Below are positions 15,340-15,392 of a DNA stretch of 15,392 bases, piece by piece. Numbering within the stretch: position 1 is the first letter of the stretch; each line of letters begins with the position of its first letter. Source of the DNA: Metaruminococcus_A sp964607135 (GTDB lineage: Bacteria; Bacillota; Clostridia; Oscillospirales; Ruminococcaceae); the NCBI GenBank assembly GCA_964607135.1, contig CAZSIV010000047.1, positions 1 to 15,392 of the forward strand, given 5' to 3'. Under the pieces are notes generated by a model, which was given only the letters and a program-made list of their open reading frames with translations, did no database searches and was not told the DNA's origin. A program made the translations under genes and the position numbers.

Positions 15340-15392
15340 GGTAGTGTCAAGAGTTTTTCGCAAATTAGTTTGCAGACTCTGGGAGAAAGAAG
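15340..15392 (+). repeat. 53-bp repeat, right copy 2 (window edge)
   Basis: A direct repeat of 15229-15281, offset by 111 bp. The 58 bp between the copies (15282-15339) are unique in the window and contain a stem AGAGATG/CGTCTCT (15294-15300/15312-15318, one G-T pair). This copy ends at the last base, so what lies beyond is unknown. Confidence 0.95.

Noticed and set aside
15106..15363. 85-codon minus-strand frame at the right end
   Set aside because: Most of it is the two 53-bp repeats and their spacer, with no ribosome binding site or family resemblance. The shared reading frame is reported only as a low-interest observation.
15229..15392. CRISPR array
   Set aside because: The two direct copies are 53 bp with a 58-bp spacer, both longer than usual. 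A third copy lies inverted 15 kb away and there are no cas genes.
15229..15392. Integron attC sites
   Set aside because: The bulged hairpin is suggestive, but the GTTRRRY/RYYYAAC core boxes are missing, and there is no integrase or cassette gene between the copies.

Overview
The window is one polysaccharide (capsule or exopolysaccharide) biosynthesis locus. All nine genes are on the + strand and tightly packed. Strong AGGAG-type ribosome binding sites, sigma-A-like promoters, moderate-to-low GC and the protein families point to a Gram-positive Bacillota, probably a gut-type member of class Clostridia. I cannot place it more closely from sequence alone.

Layout. Bases 1-53 are a repeat that recurs perfectly, inverted, at 15229-15281 and 15340-15392, so the whole locus lies between inverted copies. 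Both window ends fall exactly on a repeat end, which suggests a contig that broke at a multicopy element. Bases 54-889 hold no convincing gene. They carry a near-consensus promoter (265-293) and a GC-rich, hairpin-rich stretch that looks like a long 5' leader. Module 1 (890-4912) encodes a membrane UDP-GlcNAc 4,6-dehydratase-like protein, a PLP sugar aminotransferase and a small phosphoglycosyl transferase. Together they should make a UDP-4-amino-4,6-dideoxy-HexNAc and load it onto undecaprenyl phosphate. Bases 4913-5433 are a second long non-coding gap, with sequence related to the first leader. Module 2 is a nucleotide-sugar 6-dehydrogenase (5434-6747) and a UDP-HexNAc 4-epimerase (6849-7823), the UDP-GlcNAcA/UDP-GalNAcA pair. 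Between them sits a hairpin terminator followed directly by a perfect -10 hexamer. Module 3 (7833-15048) is visibly more AT-rich from about 8.8 kb on. It holds two GT2 glycosyltransferases, a GT4 glycosyltransferase, a fusion of a Wzy/O-antigen-ligase-type membrane domain to a second GT4 domain, and a Wzx-type flippase. Bases 15049-15392 are non-coding and repeat-bearing.

Together the genes form an almost complete Wzx/Wzy-dependent pathway: two precursor branches, lipid-carrier priming, four further glycosyltransferase domains (a repeat unit of up to about five sugars), flipping and polymerisation. No 4-N-acetyltransferase, chain-length regulator (Wzz/Wzd), tyrosine kinase/phosphatase or surface-attachment gene is present. 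A free 4-amino sugar beside a HexNAc uronic acid would make the polymer zwitterionic; that is inference. The most unusual items are the Wzy-GT4 fusion with its acidic extracytoplasmic insertion, the two related structured leaders, the terminator-promoter module inside the operon, and the hairpin-forming 53-bp repeat.
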